A DNA stretch of 64,000 bases, from contig NZ_CP195303.1 of NCBI RefSeq assembly GCF_051245535.1, forward strand, positions 1,178,001 through 1,242,000, read 5' to 3'. The notes below the pieces were generated by a model, which was not told the DNA's origin, made no database searches, and saw only the letters and a list, made by a program, of their open reading frames with translations. The translations under genes and the position numbers were made by a program. Positions within the stretch are counted from its first letter, which is position 1; each line of letters begins with the position of its first letter. Source of the stretch: Micavibrio aeruginosavorus_D (GTDB lineage Bacteria > Pseudomonadota > Alphaproteobacteria > Micavibrionales > Micavibrionaceae). Shown one piece after another: positions 63,396-64,000 of this stretch.

Positions 63396-64000
63396 ATGAC
63401 ATTCTCCCGCTTCGCCCCATCCCCCACCGGGTACCTGCATATCGGCCACGCTTGGTCCGCGCTGTTCAGCGCCGCCCACGGTACGATGATTTTGCGGATT
63501 GAGGATATCGACACCACGCGATGCAAACCGGACTTTGAAACCGGAATTTATGACGATCTGCATTGGCTCGGCCTCTCATGGCCGGAACCGGTGCGGCGGC
63601 AATCGGATCATTTTGCGGATTACCGCGCGGCGCTGGCACGGCTGGATGATAGGGGGCTGCTCTACCCCTGCTTCTGCACCCGCAAAGACATTCAGGATGA
63701 AATCGCCCGCGCCAACTCTGCCCCGCATGGGCCAGAGGGGCACCTCTACCCCGGCACATGCCGCCATCTCTCCGCCGATGACCGCGCCCGGAAAATGGAT
63801 ACGGGCCACCCCTACGCCCTGCGCCTGAACATGGGTGCCGCATTGGCTACAATCACCGCGCCCCTGACATGGCATGACCGTTATCGCGGCCTCCAAACGG
63901 CCACGCCGGACATTCTGGGCGATGTCGTTCTGGCCCGCAAAGACACACCCGCCAGCTATCATCTGTGCGTGACACTGGACGACCATACCCAGAACGTGAA
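63396..64000 (+). CDS. gluQ: Glutamyl-Q tRNA(Asp) synthetase, 3' end outside window
   Basis: Adds glutamate to the queuosine of tRNA-Asp. About 201 residues are visible. The class I signature RFAPSPTGYLHIGHAWSALF carries the HIGH motif, followed by LRIEDIDTTRCKP. The short zinc-type segment PCFCTRKD with a following Y and C (LYPGTCRH) is the GluQRS form rather than full GltX. The frame is open to the last base, so the C-terminus, including the KMSK loop, is outside the window. The ATG at 63396 lies close behind the repeat. Confidence 0.9.
   Translation, partial: MTFSRFAPSPTGYLHIGHAWSALFSAAHGTMILRIEDIDTTRCKPDFETGIYDDLHWLGLSWPEPVRRQSDHFADYRAALARLDDRGLLYPCFCTRKDIQDEIARANSAPHGPEGHLYPGTCRHLSADDRARKMDTGHPYALRLNMGAALATITAPLTWHDRYRGLQTATPDILGDVVLARKDTPASYHLCVTLDDHTQNV

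Overview
The window looks like chromosomal DNA of an alphaproteobacterium with a moderately high GC content. The evidence is the gene neighbourhoods mfd / sdhE / recG and coaD / gyrA / ssb / uvrA, a rhizobial-type class I aspartate aminotransferase, an NsrR-hmp pair, and dispersed palindromes ending in GTCATCCC. The large surface proteins and the non-standard ClpA-like ATPases make a Micavibrio-like (Bdellovibrio-and-like predator) lineage plausible. That placement is an inference, not something the sequence proves.

Layout. 1-9978: the 3' end of an unrecognised gene, then a mostly minus-strand block of housekeeping genes (aatA, pheA, an AmgK-like sugar kinase, a Glu/Leu-type dehydrogenase, mfd). 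10-16 kb: four accessory genes (GNAT-like, nitrilase, small hypothetical, HEXXH protein) lie between mfd and the divergent sdhE/recG pair. 17-20.5 kb: a minus-strand run DUF502 - cysK - cysE - secreted DUF2927-like protein, the last pair sharing an ATGA overlap. 20.8-25.3 kb: an AT-richer accessory cluster with two regulators of the same XRE-plus-sensor design, an EgtD-family methyltransferase, a PF13454-like FAD/NAD(P) protein and an AhpD-like protein, with paired palindromes in the divergent promoter. 25.6-33 kb: tRNA-Lys, coaD, a Nudix hydrolase, a lone HsdR-N-like nuclease domain, gyrA, a DUF2059 protein, a methyltransferase with an unknown C-terminal half, and ssb. 33.2-38.5 kb: two tandem ClpA-like AAA+ proteins with a non-Clp N-domain, between ssb and uvrA. 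41.7-43.8 kb: a membrane J-domain protein and a membrane partner. 43.8-45.6 kb: divergent nsrR and hmp with a perfect operator-like palindrome.

45.7-59.3 kb is the most striking region: one minus-strand operon for three exported proteins. The first is a 2988-residue protein joining a pilin-like N-terminus, YadA-head-like and tail-fibre-like repeats, a self-cleaving S74 chaperone and a C-terminal membrane anchor. The second has LVIVD repeats and a DUF1566 domain, the third two LamG domains and a glycine-rich domain. The last two share a two-cysteine module found six times in all. The window closes with dsbB, small membrane proteins, an HNH endonuclease, a carboxylesterase and the 5' part of gluQ, which runs off the end.

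Working together: the cys operon makes cysteine; NsrR/Hmp handles nitric oxide; DsbB could support the disulfides of the cysteine-rich surface proteins; mfd, recG, ssb, uvrA and gyrA form the DNA maintenance set; and the surface operon probably builds a cell-surface adhesin system. No CRISPR array, complete restriction system, prophage or insertion sequence was seen.
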